Assembly: GCF_900461555.1 (NCBI RefSeq)
Contig: NZ_UGOX01000001.1
Location: 571,501-635,500, forward strand
Direction of reading: 5' to 3'
Origin: Legionella quinlivanii
Lineage (GTDB): Bacteria > Pseudomonadota > Gammaproteobacteria > Legionellales > Legionellaceae
DNA: 64,000 bases
Both the position numbers and the translations under genes were made by a program. Position 1 is the stretch's first letter. Every line of letters begins with the position of its first letter. The notes below the pieces were generated by a model. That model saw only the letters and a list, made by a program, of their open reading frames with translations, ran no database searches and was not told the origin of the DNA. Shown here piece after piece: positions 8,895 through 19,600 of the stretch.

Positions 8895-10514
8895 ATGATT
8901 GATTTCAGTGTACTGGATTCTGTACTGAAAGACGGCGAATTGTCGAAATTTTTGAGTTATTTGAAATCCATTAATGCCGATGAGGAGCAGAGAGATTACC
9001 TGGAGTTATCAGAAGACGGGGAAATATCAAAAGAAGAACTGGGATTTCTGGCCCAGCAAAAGTATGAAATTACAGGCGTTGGCAACTTCACTCTCCTTAA
9101 CTATCTCATTTTAAAACATGATGCGAATGAGCTGAATTTAATACCTCATATAAGCTATATATTGCCTCATGATAATTTCATTAGCGGCAAACCGGTTCAT
9201 TTTGCGCTGCGTGAGAAGAAGCTTGATCTGATTCCGCCTCTGTTAGGCCACTTTATGCCTCTTAAAGGAAAAGCTGAAGAGCAAATCTGGGGTTCCAGGG
9301 ATGCGCGTTTTCGGGTTCTTGTTGAAGAGCACGACGATGAAGCGCCTGTGGGGATGATGCGTCTGATTGATTCTACAGACGAGAATGGTTTTACTCTGCT
9401 TGCTCGAGCAGTACAGACAAGAGATGCAGAGAGTCTTAAGGCGGTATTGCTAAGAAAACCGAGACTGGATGAACCGACCGCATTCCGTGTTGCGCAAAAA
9501 AGCAAAGTTTTGAATTCTGCCCTTCATCAAGCGGTAAGAGATGATTGGGCTGAAGGGGTCAGGATGCTGATTGAAAGCGGAGCAAACCCTGAAATTTATT
9601 ACAATCCCGCCACCCGAATCACTCCTTTTGTTATCGCCATTCGTTACGCAAAAATTGATGCCTTACAAGTATTGCTTAAAGGACAATCAATTGCAGATGG
9701 AGAGAAATCGAGCGCAGATAAAGAGAAATTGCTTGCAGATAAAGTCAACACTCCAATTTGTGATCCCACAGGAAATACACAGGATCGCCCAATCAACGTG
9801 CTTTGTCAGCATCTGAGCAATGAAAAGGATAAGAATAAAATAAATTCTCTACTGGCAGGTATTGCTATGCTGATATGCCGCGGGTCAACTGTTCCGGAAA
9901 GTAAAAATCATCGAAAATTGCTTACCCAATACCGGGAACAGCTTGCGAGTGAGATTGCAAGTTATGCCGAAAATAGCTACAAGCGTTCGAAGTTTATTAT
10001 CCTGCAATTACACGCCAAGAACACATGGCATAAAATTTTCTACCCGGAATCCGGCTTTTTCTCTCATTTAGCGGGTAATCCAGGTAAAGTGACCCAAAAA
10101 ATGGAAAACCTGGTATTGGAAGCGACTCTTAAATATCGTAAGAAAGAGGCTGAAGGAAAGATTCCAGACAAGAAAAAGGATAGACATTTTAGTAGTGATG
10201 AAATTAAATTGGCGGTTTTTACCCGGTTATTTTATAAAAATCGCAATGAGGCTTGCTGCGGCGGGAATCCCTGGGCCGCTGGCTTCTGGAATCTGGGGGA
10301 AGGCCGGTTTAACAGTTGGGATGAAGTGAGATTATATGCAACGTCCGATAAAGGGGCAGGTACCCGTACAAGTACTATATATAACCTCATTGAAAGCAAT
10401 AAAAGCAGTGTTCACAACAAATCGGCATTAGCTTTGGATAACAAGCTGGAAGCACTTCTTGATGAGATAGCCCAGCAGGAAGAGGAAAAGGCGCAAGAAC
10501 GATTTATGATCTAG
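8895..10514 (+). CDS. Ankyrin-like protein, Dot/Icm effector candidate
   Basis: A 539-residue protein. Residues of about 55-290 contain degenerate ankyrin-type helices (NGFTLLARAVQTRDAESLKAV, LNSALHQAVRDDWAEGVRML, ITPFVIAIRYAKIDALQVLL). The middle has a short Lys/Asp-rich near-repeat (ADGEKSSADKEKLLADK). The rest is helical and ends in a Glu-rich tail, QQEEEKAQERFMI, which resembles the E-block secretion signals of Dot/Icm substrates. An AGAGG at 8879-8883 fits the ATG at 8895, although an in-frame TTG at 8889 is possible. It is divergent from the larger ankyrin gene. No catalytic motif is visible. Confidence 0.75.
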   Translation: MIDFSVLDSVLKDGELSKFLSYLKSINADEEQRDYLELSEDGEISKEELGFLAQQKYEITGVGNFTLLNYLILKHDANELNLIPHISYILPHDNFISGKPVHFALREKKLDLIPPLLGHFMPLKGKAEEQIWGSRDARFRVLVEEHDDEAPVGMMRLIDSTDENGFTLLARAVQTRDAESLKAVLLRKPRLDEPTAFRVAQKSKVLNSALHQAVRDDWAEGVRMLIESGANPEIYYNPATRITPFVIAIRYAKIDALQVLLKGQSIADGEKSSADKEKLLADKVNTPICDPTGNTQDRPINVLCQHLSNEKDKNKINSLLAGIAMLICRGSTVPESKNHRKLLTQYREQLASEIASYAENSYKRSKFIILQLHAKNTWHKIFYPESGFFSHLAGNPGKVTQKMENLVLEATLKYRKKEAEGKIPDKKKDRHFSSDEIKLAVFTRLFYKNRNEACCGGNPWAAGFWNLGEGRFNSWDEVRLYATSDKGAGTRTSTIYNLIESNKSSVHNKSALALDNKLEALLDEIAQQEEEKAQERFMI

Positions 10515-10536
10515 ATTCTTGGCCGCAGTTTGAGAT

Positions 10537-10570
10537 GGTATGCGGGCGAAGCTTCGCATACCTGTTTTGA
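10537..10570 (+). terminator. Hairpin downstream of the ankyrin-like gene
   Basis: GGTATGCG pairs with CGCATACC around a GC-rich centre that also contains CGAAGCTTCG, followed by TGTTTTG. It is a plausible intrinsic terminator with a short T run. Confidence 0.45.
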
Positions 10571-10670
10571 AAAAATGAATAAATTCCTGTTCCAGAGTTT
10601 GGTACAGAGGCTTGCTTAAACTTCCGGCAAGCCCTAGAATCCTAGCTTTACGTACCGGGTGGAGAACTCA

Positions 10671-11840
10671 ATGGGATGGAAAGAACCAGACAAAGATAAA
10701 GATAAAAATCAATGGAATGGTCAAAATCAGCCGCCTGATTTAGACGAAGCCCTCAAACGCTTTCAGGATAAATTAAAAAAAACCTTACTGGGGGGAAATT
10801 CTGGTGAGGAAGGCGATCCGGGTTCAAGCGTACCTGGAAAAAGTGCTGGTATGCTGGCATTCCTGGCTTTACTGGTTATTTTCATTCTTTGGGCGCTTTC
10901 AGGCATTTTTATTGTGGATCCCGCCGAGCAGGCTGTAATTCAGCGTTTTGGCAAATATGTAGAAACCGTAGGGCCTGGGCCGCACTGGATACCTCGTATT
11001 ATAGAATCAAAAGTGGTAAGAAATGTTGAACGTGTTTCGGACTATTCCTATTCAGGACATATGCTGACCAAGGATGAAAACCTGGTTTCAGTCTCACTGG
11101 CCGTTCAGTACCGCATTGGCGATCTGCAGGCCTATCTTTTTAATGTGACTGATCCTCAGGAAAGTTTGCAACAGGCAACATCAAGCGCGCTGCGCCAGGT
11201 CGTTGGAACTACCACATTGAATGAAATCATCACCGAAGGCCGGGAAGCATGGGCAACGCATGTACAGGACTCTCTGATTAAAATTCTTGACAGTTATAAA
11301 ACCGGAATTGTGATTGTCAACGTGTCTCCGCAGCCTGCCAGAGCGCCTGAGAATGTTCAGGACGCTTTCGATGACGCCATTAAGGCGCAAGAGGACGAAA
11401 AGCGCTTTAAGGAACAGGCTTATGCTTACAAGGCAAGGGTAGTTCCTATCGCCGAAGGTAATGCCCAGCGTATTCGTGAGGAAGCACAGGCTTTTGCAAA
11501 GCAGGTGGTATTAAAAGCGAAAGGTGAGGTCGCTGAATTTCTGGCCTTATTACCGCAATACAATCTGGCCCCGCTTGTAACCTCCGAAAGAATGTATCTT
11601 GATACCATTCAACAGGTATTAAGCAAGAGCAGCAAGATTATTGTAGATAGCAAATCAGGGAATTTACTTTATTTGCCGCTGGATAAACTGGCGCATAACG
11701 CAGTGACAGCTTCTTTACCCAAACCTGCTGTGGAGGAAGTGGCTGCCAATCTGGAGGAAAGTTCTGCCGCTGGCGAGTATGACGATCATGCAACCACACG
11801 CCCGATAATCCGGCAAACTTATCGACAAGTGAGGAATTAA
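10671..11840 (+). CDS. hflK: FtsH modulator HflK (SPFH/band-7 membrane protein)
   Basis: The larger subunit of the HflKC complex, which surrounds the FtsH protease and restrains its action on membrane proteins. The 389-residue protein has a polar N-terminus rich in Asp, Lys and Gln, one membrane segment at about residues 55-80, then a band-7 domain beginning IVDPAEQAVIQRFGKYVETVGPGPHWIP and an Ala/Glu-rich coiled coil. An in-frame GTG at 10659 exists, but GGTGGAG directly upstream favours ATG 10671. hflC follows after 3 bases, so the pair is translationally linked. Most of the protein should be periplasmic. Confidence 0.96.
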   Translation: MGWKEPDKDKDKNQWNGQNQPPDLDEALKRFQDKLKKTLLGGNSGEEGDPGSSVPGKSAGMLAFLALLVIFILWALSGIFIVDPAEQAVIQRFGKYVETVGPGPHWIPRIIESKVVRNVERVSDYSYSGHMLTKDENLVSVSLAVQYRIGDLQAYLFNVTDPQESLQQATSSALRQVVGTTTLNEIITEGREAWATHVQDSLIKILDSYKTGIVIVNVSPQPARAPENVQDAFDDAIKAQEDEKRFKEQAYAYKARVVPIAEGNAQRIREEAQAFAKQVVLKAKGEVAEFLALLPQYNLAPLVTSERMYLDTIQQVLSKSSKIIVDSKSGNLLYLPLDKLAHNAVTASLPKPAVEEVAANLEESSAAGEYDDHATTRPIIRQTYRQVRN

Positions 11841-11843
11841 TAG

Positions 11844-12758
11844 ATGAATGCTTTAAGAACAACTCTGGTCGTATTGGCGTTTTTCATTTTGGTGGTCATA
11901 CTAGCCAGTGTTTTCACTGTAAATCAGGGCCAGCAAGGGATTCTTTTACGCCTGGGGCGTCTGGTTATTGATAAACAGACTGATAAGGTTAAGGTGCTCG
12001 AGCCTGGTTTGCATTTCAAAACGCCGTTTATTGAGAGTCTGCGTTTATTCGACACACGCCTGCAAACCCTGGACATTAAATCCTCGCGTATTGTAACTAA
12101 GGAAAAGAAAGATGTGATTGTCGATTATTATGTTAAATGGCGCATAGGCAATCTGGCTCAGTATTTTAAGTCTACCGGTGGAAATGAGTTTAAAGCTGAA
12201 ACTTTGCTGGAGCAGCAATTGAATACCTGGCTGCGTGCTGAATTTGGCAAGCGAACTATCTCTGATGTGGTGTCAGGCGGCAGAGACGACGTGGTTGATG
12301 TGTTGCGTGAAAAAGCGGAACAGCAGGCGCAGGGCTTGGGGGTTGATGTGGTTGATGTCAGGATCAAGGGAATTGAACTACCGGCTAACACCAGTAACGC
12401 CATTTATCAACGCATGCGGGCTGACATGCAAAAAATTGCCAATCGACATCGAGCCGATGGTCAGGCTGCAGCAGAAGCTATTCAGGCGGCAGCAGATGCT
12501 GAAGTGACTGTAACCTTGGCGAAGGCGCAAAGCGAAGGCCAGATTATTCGGGCAAAGGGCCAGGCCGAAGCAGCAGCCATTTACGCGGAGGCTTTTGGTC
12601 AGAATACTCAATTCTTTTCATTTTACCGCAGTTTAAAGGCCTACGAGGGAAGTTTTGCCAGTAAACAGGATTTATTGGTATTGGATCAAAGCAGTTCTTT
12701 TTTTGACTACTTTAGACATTCTTTAGTAAAAAGTGGTGATACAACAAAGAAAAACTGA
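11844..12758 (+). CDS. hflC: FtsH modulator HflC
   Basis: Partner of HflK in the FtsH-HflKC membrane complex. The 304-residue protein has an N-terminal membrane anchor (LVVLAFFILVVILASVFTV), then a band-7 domain starting VNQGQQGILLRLGRL, and a long Ala-rich helical region containing RADGQAAAEAIQAAADAE and AKGQAEAAAIYAEAFG, typical of SPFH proteins. The length is within the normal range. It is followed by a strong terminator, so hflKC probably forms a two-gene unit separate from purA. Confidence 0.96.
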   Translation: MNALRTTLVVLAFFILVVILASVFTVNQGQQGILLRLGRLVIDKQTDKVKVLEPGLHFKTPFIESLRLFDTRLQTLDIKSSRIVTKEKKDVIVDYYVKWRIGNLAQYFKSTGGNEFKAETLLEQQLNTWLRAEFGKRTISDVVSGGRDDVVDVLREKAEQQAQGLGVDVVDVRIKGIELPANTSNAIYQRMRADMQKIANRHRADGQAAAEAIQAAADAEVTVTLAKAQSEGQIIRAKGQAEAAAIYAEAFGQNTQFFSFYRSLKAYEGSFASKQDLLVLDQSSSFFDYFRHSLVKSGDTTKKN

Positions 12759-12782
12759 TATAATTTTTTATTTTGTTGAAGA

Positions 12783-12808
12783 GGGTTAAGTTCGCTTAAC
12801 CCTTTTTT
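12783..12808 (+). terminator. Intrinsic terminator of hflKC
   Basis: A perfect stem GGGTTAAG / CTTAACCC closed by a stable TTCG tetraloop and followed by six T residues, 24 bases after the hflC stop codon. Confidence 0.92.
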
Positions 12809-12825
12809 CTTTGAGACATTTTGTT

Positions 12826-14215
<1,390 letters not shown>

Positions 14216-14223
14216 GAAAAAGG

Positions 14224-14257
14224 ACCTTGATGCCCAAGACAGGCATCAAGGTTTTTT
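14224..14257 (+). terminator. Intrinsic terminator of purA
   Basis: An 11-bp perfect stem ACCTTGATGCC / GGCATCAAGGT with a CAAGACA loop and a T run. A-rich sequence on its left could also let it serve the converging outer-membrane protein gene. Confidence 0.92.
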
Positions 14258-14260
14258 GTT

Positions 14261-14944
14261 TTACTTCACATATACCTTAGGCTGATCAAAATCATAAATT
14301 ATACCTAGCCCCATTTGAGCGGTGTTTGGCGTGATTTTGGTCTGTTTTAACACTCCGCCAAAAGGTTCAAACACAGCACTCTTAATGCCCTTATAATTAA
14401 TTTGGCTGTAATCCAGCATCAGCCACCAGTTAGTTGATAAGGCATGTTTTAAACCTAAACCATAGCGAATGCCTCCGCGGTTTTTAGTTTGGCTAAGAAT
14501 AGTGGGATCGGATTCGCTAATTTTTACTCGCGCGTTGCTGTAGCCCACGCGGCCAAATATCAGCGTGTTTTCGGCGAGAAAAAAGCCTGGCAGGATACTG
14601 ACTCCAGCACTTCGTTTTACGGTGAATGTGGTTTTTGAGAGCGTTTGATGAATATATTCCTTATTGTTCAGTTCATATTCCACCGAGCTCAAATTTCCAT
14701 TCACTTCAGCAGCCAGGCTATAGCGCTGATAGCGCAACTGGTAACCTCCGAAGATGGAGCCGAAAACGCCTGTGCCGGAAAAATGATTCTTATCGATTAC
14801 GTCAAAAGTACCCGGGCGGATGACATGTGATCTTTGTCTGAATTCAGCTCCCTCAGGTCCGACACTGGCGCCGATGTAGAAGCCAGCATGGCTAATTGAA
14901 GAGGACAAAATAAGACTGGCAACACAAACGGTTTTCCCTAACAT
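14261..14944 (-). CDS. Outer-membrane beta-barrel protein
   Basis: A 227-residue exported protein. The first 20 residues form a signal peptide ending in SISHA, followed by GFYIGASVGPEG, the usual first strand of small eight-stranded (OmpA/OmpW-like) barrels. Alternating hydrophobic strands with aromatic girdles continue through FGSIFGGYQLRYQRYSLAAEV and GRVGYSN to a final strand, QMGLGIIYDFDQPKVYVK. It should sit in the outer membrane. Legionella genomes carry many paralogues of this type. It lies 21 bp downstream of the deaminase-like gene, so the two may be co-transcribed. Its ligand or role is unknown. Confidence 0.8.
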   Translation of the reverse strand: MLGKTVCVASLILSSSISHAGFYIGASVGPEGAEFRQRSHVIRPGTFDVIDKNHFSGTGVFGSIFGGYQLRYQRYSLAAEVNGNLSSVEYELNNKEYIHQTLSKTTFTVKRSAGVSILPGFFLAENTLIFGRVGYSNARVKISESDPTILSQTKNRGGIRYGLGLKHALSTNWWLMLDYSQINYKGIKSAVFEPFGGVLKQTKITPNTAQMGLGIIYDFDQPKVYVK

Positions 14945-14965
14945 ATAATTCTTCCTGATTGATGA

Positions 14966-16438
14966 TTAATTATCAAAGCGTTTTTCAAAAGCAGCAAGCC
15001 TTAGTTCAAGCTTTCGCTGCAAACTTGCTTTTTGATTCCCATTTACAAAACTGTTACAGCCGGCGCTGTTCAAATCAGCACATTCAGTAACCAGAGTTTG
15101 CCTGGCGGGATCAACCCAGATACTTTTGCCAGGTAAAAAGGCATAGGTCAGTACATTACGAGTCATCTGCTTTAGTGTCTGATAGTCAATGTCGTGTTCA
15201 ATTACTGCTTTCACATATTGGCGTGTCAGATCAGTTCGCAGAATACCTTCATCATCTGTCGACAAGACGAGAGGCACGCCTTGCTTTAAATAGTAATGAA
15301 CAGGATGTTCTTTTCCTTTAATATTAAATATTTTCTCATTGCTGGTAAGATTGATTTCTACCGGGATCTGGTGTGTTTTCATGTAATTTTGCGTGTCATT
15401 GGCTTTATCCTCAAACCCAATATCAAGCCCGTGACCTATTCGTTCTGCATGTCCGGTTAACACGGCATCGCGTATATGAAATCTCAACTCCTTTGGCATC
15501 ACATCCTCGGCTTTTAATTCACCGGCATGGAGTGCAATGTGGACTTGCGGATATTGCTGGTGCAGAAAGTCAATCACTTCCATCTGTTTTTTATAATCTC
15601 TAAGGGAGATAATGCCGTCTTCTGCCTGTACCATATTAATGGCGACGATTGCTTCTGATTGGGAGGCGGCGGCAAATCCATGCAGCGCCTGCATAAAAAA
15701 GCTTTGAAGAGGCTGCTCACGAAGAATATGATACTGAAATTTTACCGTTAGATGGCAAACGGATTGCTCGGGTTTGCTGTCACAGCCCAAAAACTTTCTG
15801 GTATCTGGCAGTAACTGGTCGCTGACTTTTACTGTATTTGAGATTTCCTGAACAAAGGCTGGATCATCAAGAAGAAGCTTTCTCGCTTTTTCAAAGCCTT
15901 GTGCCAGATCAGGTTTTTCTGAGACAACTGTGGATTTGGCATAATCGGGCATCATCATGATTTCCATATATTCTTCCTGCTGCTCGCTGGCGCGCTGCAT
16001 GACTTCTGCAAGAAGCGGGATGTGATTGTCCATGATCAGATTAGTGAATTTGAAAAAGGTGGCAAAAAAATGATCATGCCCGGATTCCTTACCCGCAATA
16101 AAATCCTTCATTGACCAGGCTCGGACAAGCTTGTCGTACAATTCAGGATTGCTCAGTATTTGATTACTTTTTATTCCGTTACAGGCTTCACTGATTTTAT
16201 TGATACCAAATGACTGCGGATTCAAACAATAATCCTGCTTGGCTGCCAGTTCAATCATAGTTTCAGGGTAGGCGCCACCTGCTAGATGATAATGCAGTTC
16301 CCCGCCCTTGGGCATTTCTTTAAGAAACGCGTATAAAGCATTAGGATCTTGCCGGATCTCATTAAAATGCTGCTCAACACTGGATTGAACAGACGAAGTA
16401 AACGCCAGTAAAAACGCATAACCAAACAATTTTTGCAT
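14966..16438 (-). CDS. Exported adenosine deaminase-like amidohydrolase (ADGF type)
   Basis: A zinc amidohydrolase that probably converts adenosine to inosine outside the cytoplasm. Metal and catalytic motifs are in order: ELHYHLAGG (HxH), ALHAGE, GHAERIGHG and STDDEGI. From ATG 16438 the protein starts MQKLFGYAFLLAFTSSVQS, a signal peptide; upstream in-frame ATG 16450 and TTG 16490 only add residues before it. The 490-residue length and the extra N-terminal region resemble secreted ADGF/CECR1-type deaminases rather than the shorter cytoplasmic enzyme. The substrate is inferred from the family. Confidence 0.85.
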   Translation of the reverse strand: MQKLFGYAFLLAFTSSVQSSVEQHFNEIRQDPNALYAFLKEMPKGGELHYHLAGGAYPETMIELAAKQDYCLNPQSFGINKISEACNGIKSNQILSNPELYDKLVRAWSMKDFIAGKESGHDHFFATFFKFTNLIMDNHIPLLAEVMQRASEQQEEYMEIMMMPDYAKSTVVSEKPDLAQGFEKARKLLLDDPAFVQEISNTVKVSDQLLPDTRKFLGCDSKPEQSVCHLTVKFQYHILREQPLQSFFMQALHGFAAASQSEAIVAINMVQAEDGIISLRDYKKQMEVIDFLHQQYPQVHIALHAGELKAEDVMPKELRFHIRDAVLTGHAERIGHGLDIGFEDKANDTQNYMKTHQIPVEINLTSNEKIFNIKGKEHPVHYYLKQGVPLVLSTDDEGILRTDLTRQYVKAVIEHDIDYQTLKQMTRNVLTYAFLPGKSIWVDPARQTLVTECADLNSAGCNSFVNGNQKASLQRKLELRLAAFEKRFDN

Positions 16439-16629
16439 ACCAAAGCCCATACTGGCTTCAGCTGTTGGAACTAATTGATACTGCGAAGCCAAAATACATT
16501 AAAAGAGAATGAGTATACTGGTTGTTTGCTAAAGTCTCCATTATTTTCCAAGAGGATTGGGGCTAAGACTAATAAGCATTTCATTTTTGACTATAATTTA
16601 AGCATTCAGACTATTAAAGTGTTTTTCTC

Positions 16630-19600
16630 ATGTCCTCAGATGCTGACAGAACCCCAAGAATAAGTGAACTATTTGCTGCGTGCAAAGCAGTTATCAGCAG
16701 TCCTGCGCCTGATTTTCCTGCATTAACCAATAAAATTAAAGAAATATTGGATTCAGCAAACTATCAGGACCAAAAGGCCGCCCCCGAGCTAAGGGCTATT
16801 CCCTGGAACAGTCTGGTTAAAGATTTGCATGAGCTGCGCGGCCTCAGAAACAAGAATGCCCTGACATCGGAAGATAAAATTCGTGCTTCGTTTTTAGAGA
16901 GCCGTATTAACCAGATGGCTTTACCTGCTTTTTCGGAATTACAGCGCTCTATGGAGGTTGCGGATCTATGGAATACAGAGGTTAAATCGTTTTTGGCTCT
17001 TGCAGATGTAATACTTCCAGCGGAACCTATTGCCAAAGTAGCAGTAGTACCAGCAGCTGTTGAAACTGCACCTGCGCTGCCCTTATTTATGACGATTCGT
17101 AATGCTCGAACCGCCTTGAATGAGCGGCTGAAAACCAGTTTGAGTGCGCCAATTAGTGAACAGCTTACCCCTAATGAAGAGGGCGTTCCCTATACTGATC
17201 TTGACAAGGATCCTCCACAGGTTGCATCCATAAAAAAACTGATTAATAGTTTATATTATGCTGAGAACGCGGCCAAGGCCGAAATATGGCAGAAGATTGA
17301 TTCTTCAAGTAAATTGGGAATGGTGCATAGTGTTTTAAGCAATCAGATACAGATTGCCCATGATCTGTATAATGTATACAAGGCTCTCGATAGTTTTAAT
17401 GAAGCGGCACCCGAGATCAGGGAATTATTGCGGGAAAATATGGATCTTATCCAGCCCGTATACAACAATCTCGCTTCTGCGGTGCAAGCCTTAGGTTTAC
17501 AAGAAAAATATGAGCATCTGGATTTGGCCGGCGGCGCCGGGCTTCTGCTGGGAGAAGGTGTCAATGCACTGCAGGAAGGCGATAAAACTACACTACAAGG
17601 GAATGTGCTAAGCGGATTATTGAATCAATTGCCGCGGTTGCTAAATTCTGCGGCAACTGCGATAAATCCCGATACCAGGCAAAGTCCTGAAGCCTTACAG
17701 ACATCCGCAAAAAAACAGCAGGCAATAGGTCAATTGATTGATGCGGTATTCAGTGATAAGCATACGCTGAGCGCTCTGCCTTCTGCCAGAAAAGCCATAA
17801 AAGGTCTTAAAGAGATCAATGAGCGGCTTGTGGCCGAAGGAAATAACCTTTCTGAGGAAACAATAAAAGCTTATATCAAGTGGGGCAATGAAGGATTAAC
17901 GGCTTTGATTACTTTGGCTGACGATTTTGAACGTCGAAATTATTTAAAACCGGGTACTCTTTCTGATCCAATTGTTGAACAGGCAACCGTTCTACGGGAT
18001 GCCATTGAAGCACGCATAGCTCAATCAGAAGCCGTTAAAAAGCTTCCTGATGCGAATGCGGCTGATGTGCTCAGAGTGGCTAAAGTAGGCTCGGCCAAAT
18101 CATTCATAGCGCAAAGCCGTATTCATGCTTTAGATGAATCGAGAGTAGCGTCTTATACCGAAATACAGGAGCTGGAGTTTAAAGCTTCCCAGGCAAAAGA
18201 GTTTTTTGACCTGCTTAATCAATATGCCGGAAAAAATCTGGCGGATATCAGCTTAGAGGATAAGCAGCGATTAAAGCAGTCTTATCAGGTGATTCAATCG
18301 GCAGTTGCAACCTTTAATGTTGAGCTGGATAAGCAAATTGTATCCGCTCTTAATGCTACAGAAGCACCGCCGGCCGCAGGCCGGTTCGCTGGCTTCTGGA
18401 AAGGGGTTGAGAAACTGAAAAAAGCGGATATTAGTGGTTTGATGAATGATATCGGCGGTTACTGGCACGGAGAAGTGAATCTGGTTGGTGGATTAAGACA
18501 AAAGATTTTGAAATATTATGATGATAAACAAAATGCTGAAAATCTTAAGCTGGAAATTATTAATGAAGCAGAGTTTAGTCTCGCGGAAAAATTCAAAGGA
18601 AAAATTGTTCCCTATGAGGAGGTTTTGGCCGCAAGAGATCAGAAGGCCTTATTGGCACCCGAGACAACGGCAGCACTAAGTGGGCAGGGCGTTATGGGAT
18701 TAGATGCTCTTGAACGCGTCGAGCAAATATTGCCCACCATGCTTGATACAATCAAAAAAGCTGTCGACTCTTCAGAAGCAGTTTCTGAGAACGATCTGAC
18801 TTATCTAAAAAGTGAATATTTAAGACTACAGGCTACTATTTATCATACGAATAAGGAACTGGATGCAAAAATAACCGCAGCGCTTAATTCCGGAGATAAA
18901 GCACAGTTAGCAGAAATCAATGCTGACTTACGGCACCCTGATTTTTTCAGAGAGCTGAATACTCGAAAGCTGTTTCTGACTGATCTTTCCAACAAAGAAA
19001 GAGAGCCGTTACCTGCTGTCGATAAATTATCTCCAGTTCAGGTTTCTTCAATTAATAATTTACGAGGTAATTTCGCTGCGATTCAGGAGATGGAGTTATC
19101 TACATCAATTGGCAAGCTGAGTGAGTATGTCAGAACTACCCGTATTAATAATTTATCGACACAGGTCAATGACCGAATACAGATGCCGCCCCATGCGGAG
19201 GATCCAGCGGATCCCAAAGTGGTGAAGCAAATAAAGGATCTGGAAAATAATTTATATAATTTGCAAAAAGCGCTGGCGGCTTTTGAACAAATGAACAATG
19301 ACGATTCACTGGTTACCAAATTAACTGTTTTAAAAGATGTGCTCATGCAGTTAAAAGCATCCTGGAATACCCTGAACAGCATGACCCCTGAACTAAAAGA
19401 GCAATATGCCTCAGTTGCCAAAGTATTAACGTCTTATAGCTCTGTAGTAAGTCCAGCACAGGTGCAAAGTCAGAGCGCACAAGAGCTCCAGGCGGCCAGA
19501 TCAAACATTCAGAAGGGAGTTGACGGCCTGTTTGCTGCTTCTGCCTATGTTGCAGACAAACAGCAGCAGCTAGCCGATTATTTTGGTCTTGAAGTGGATA

